From: Kiritimatiellia bacterium
Lineage (GTDB): Bacteria; Verrucomicrobiota; Kiritimatiellia; RFP12; UBA3636
Assembly: GCA_017413145.1 (NCBI GenBank)
Contig: JAFPUX010000595.1
Coordinates: 1 to 5,658 of the forward strand
DNA length: 5,658 nucleotides
Direction of reading: 5' to 3'
Part shown: positions 5,195 to 5,658 of the stretch, piece by piece
How the letters are laid out: the number at the start of each line of letters is the position of its first letter
Position numbering within the stretch: position 1 is the first letter of the stretch
Notes under the pieces: model-generated
Database searches by the model: none
Seen by the model: only the letters and a program-made list of their open reading frames with translations
What the model was told of the DNA's origin: nothing
Position numbers and translations under genes: made by a program

Positions 5195-5658
5195 ATGAAA
5201 ACCACTGTCAAGCGATCGTCCCTTGCGTCCCTTTTGTCCCTTTTGTCCCTTGTCGTTTTTCCGCTTGCGGCGAACGCTCGGTTCTCGCCGACTCACCTCG
5301 AGCTCACGGGCGGGACGGGCACCGACCTGCAGAACAACACGATCTACGACGTGAGCGCCGACCTCACGCTTTCGGCGGAGGCGGGAGCGAGCAAGTTCAG
5401 GGTGCTCGGCGGCAACGTCGTCGCCATCAACATCAAGAAGGGCGCGACGCTCACGCTCAAGGGCGGCGACGCGACGGGTTCGACCGGCGCCGGCGCGGCG
5501 ATCAGCGTCGCGCCCGGCGCGACGCTCTACCTGATGGGCGAAGGCACGCTCGTCGCGACGGGCGGCTCGGCCGGGAACGGCAACGCGGGCTCGACCGGCG
5601 GCAACGGAAACGTGATCGACGGCGACGACGACCACGGCTACAGCGGCGGCGGCGGCAC
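5195..5658 (+). CDS. N-terminal part of a Gly-rich exported surface protein, probable beta-helix type (operon gene D, runs off window)
   Basis: The frame is open from ATG 5195 to the window edge, giving 154 complete codons. Residues 1-28 are a signal peptide with basic KR, a Leu/Ser core and a cut after LAANA. The core reads as four in-frame triplets, SLA-SLL-SLL-SLV, encoded by a 9-bp tandem repeat. The mature part begins RFSPTHLELTGG and shows short, regularly spaced strands: 'LTLSAEAGA', 'KKGATLTLKGG', 'APGATLYLMGEGTLVATGG'. From about residue 85 it becomes Gly/Asn/Ser/Asp-rich, and the visible part ends in GYSGGGG. Alternating GAT-L-L strands and Gly turns fit a right-handed beta-helix or the Gly-rich passenger region of a large adhesin-like protein, a type common in gut and rumen bacteria. 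Total length, C-terminal anchor and function cannot be seen. It lies 25 bases after gene C with a good ribosome binding site and is probably in the same operon. Confidence 0.8.
   Translation, partial: MKTTVKRSSLASLLSLLSLVVFPLAANARFSPTHLELTGGTGTDLQNNTIYDVSADLTLSAEAGASKFRVLGGNVVAINIKKGATLTLKGGDATGSTGAGAAISVAPGATLYLMGEGTLVATGGSAGNGNAGSTGGNGNVIDGDDDHGYSGGGG
5218..5253 (+). repeat. 9-bp tandem repeat x4 encoding the signal peptide core of gene D
   Basis: Four units of GTCCCTTNN run from 5218 to 5253 with endings GC, TT, TT and GT. The two middle copies are identical. Each unit adds three residues (Ser-Leu-x) to the hydrophobic core, so changes in copy number would lengthen or shorten the signal peptide without changing frame. 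Confidence 0.75.

Noticed and set aside
5138..5635. Minus-strand frame opposite genes C and D
   Set aside because: Its composition is that of a shadow, and the + strand frame from 5195 has a ribosome binding site and a clear signal peptide.

Overview
This window is a very GC-rich bacterial chromosomal segment, probably from an uncultured member of the PVC superphylum (Kiritimatiellota, Verrucomicrobiota or Lentisphaerota). I infer this from recalled protein style, not from a marker gene. The cues are Ala-rich signal peptides ending in ANA-type sites, an EF-hand/thrombospondin-3-like loop followed by AGTNPF, a 'GWN' N-terminal motif, a 'YRGQL...SPRQTL' secreted domain and a Gly-rich surface protein. 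No rRNA, tRNA, CRISPR array or transposase gene is visible.

Layout, all genes on the + strand. (1) 2-352: C-terminal end of an unrecognised integral membrane protein. (2) 405-1454: start of a type I ABC exporter. It has recognisable membrane-domain sequence up to about base 1172, then loses all family resemblance and has no ATPase domain, so it is probably a pseudogene. (3) 1173-1423: GC-rich, repeat-bearing, non-coding-looking sequence that begins where the homology stops and ends in a strong inverted repeat, a candidate interspersed repeat or insertion. (4) 1424-1648: upstream region of the next operon, with a good sigma70-type promoter and a short leader. (5) 1649-5658: four consecutive genes for exported proteins (A 1649-2515, B 2516-4249, C 4369-5169, D 5195 to beyond the window end). 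They are tightly spaced: TAA directly abuts ATG between A and B, the B-C gap is 119 bases and the C-D gap is 25 bases. No credible terminator separates them, so they are likely one operon for a cell-surface or secreted assembly of unknown function.

The most unusual signal is a set of AT-richer short tandem repeats at three consecutive boundaries of this operon. They are an 8-bp unit x3 inside B's signal peptide, a compound 9-bp repeat/hairpin in the B-C gap, an 8-bp unit x2 at the C-D junction, and a 9-bp unit x4 inside D's signal peptide. The B unit is not a multiple of three and could frameshift the gene, whereas the D unit is in frame. The C-D unit is nearly the reverse complement of the B unit. 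A second signal is a near-identical promoter motif (TTGCG, 17-18 bp, TAGACT) before both the ABC gene and the operon. At the ABC gene it would produce a nearly leaderless mRNA.
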